Below the pieces are notes generated by a model, which worked only from the letters and a program-made list of their open reading frames with translations, was not told where the DNA came from and ran no database searches. A stretch of 15,554 bases of DNA from contig JBJHBI010000079.1 of the NCBI GenBank assembly GCA_050485405.1, positions 1 through 15,554 on the forward strand. Reading direction: 5' to 3'. The position numbers and the translations under genes were made by a program. This DNA comes from Saliniramus sp050485405 (GTDB taxonomy: Bacteria; Pseudomonadota; Alphaproteobacteria; Rhizobiales; Beijerinckiaceae). Below, piece after piece: positions 15,431 to 15,554 of this stretch (position 1 is its first letter; every line of letters starts with the position of its first letter).

Positions 15431-15554
15431 ATGGCCAAGGAAAAGTTTGAACGCAACAAGCCGCACTGCAACATCGGCACGATTGGTCACGTCGACCACG
15501 GCAAGACGTCGCTGACTGCGGCGATCACGAAGGTTCTGGCGGAGTCCGGTGGTG
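15431..15554 (+). CDS. tuf: Elongation factor Tu, N-terminal part (runs off the window)
   Basis: The first 41 residues of EF-Tu, the GTPase that delivers aminoacyl-tRNA to the ribosome, are present. MAKEKFERNKPHCNIGTIGHVDHGKTSL is a near-universal EF-Tu start, and GHVDHGKT (19-26) is the G1 phosphate-binding loop. AGGGA (15419-15423) lies seven bases before the ATG. The gene continues past the window end, so its length, and whether nearby tRNA-Trp, secE or ribosomal genes follow, cannot be seen. Confidence 0.98.
   Translation, partial: MAKEKFERNKPHCNIGTIGHVDHGKTSLTAAITKVLAESGG

Overview
The window reads as chromosomal DNA of a GC-rich alphaproteobacterium, most likely Hyphomicrobiales or a close relative. 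The evidence is strongly GC-biased codons, a canonical TTGACA-N17-CATAAG promoter in front of a tRNA-Tyr(GTA) gene, a PrtD/HlyD-type type I secretion pair, and a typical proteobacterial EF-Tu start. I cannot fix the genus.

Layout. (1) 10-4533, minus strand: a three-gene sugar-nucleotide and polysaccharide operon, in transcription order UDP-glucuronate decarboxylase (uxs), UDP-glucose 6-dehydrogenase (ugd), and a multi-membrane-span family 2 glycosyltransferase of the cellulose-synthase type. Together they can convert UDP-glucose to UDP-glucuronate and UDP-xylose and polymerise or transfer a sugar at the inner membrane. (2) 4534-5183: a 650-base divergent intergenic region. It holds an AT-rich promoter zone with an inverted repeat, then a structured leader that includes a convincing intrinsic terminator about 100 bases BEFORE the next gene. 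(3) 5184-11931, plus strand: a four-gene unit. It encodes an Asn/Asp/Ser-rich protein with 14 copies of a D-S-F-N type motif, a 688-residue protein built from a different repeated module, a type I secretion ABC transporter with an unusual glycine/proline-rich N-terminal extension, and its HlyD-type adaptor. (4) 11932-12849: an AT-rich control region, a possible 16-residue leader peptide, and a LuxR/NarL-type regulator whose receiver domain lacks the usual acidic pair. (5) 12906-15554: ordinary chromosome, with tRNA-Tyr, a TauE/SafE permease, a family III CoA transferase, and the start of tuf.

The best candidate for an undescribed system is 4534-12849. It looks like a dedicated type I secretion line for two repeat proteins of unfamiliar type, neither with RTX nonapeptides, next to a xylose/glucuronate glycan operon and an atypical orphan regulator. 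I infer a cell-surface or matrix (biofilm, adhesion) role. The sequence shows the repeats, the transporter, the gene order and the hairpins. The function, the substrate status of the two repeat proteins and the regulatory links are inference.
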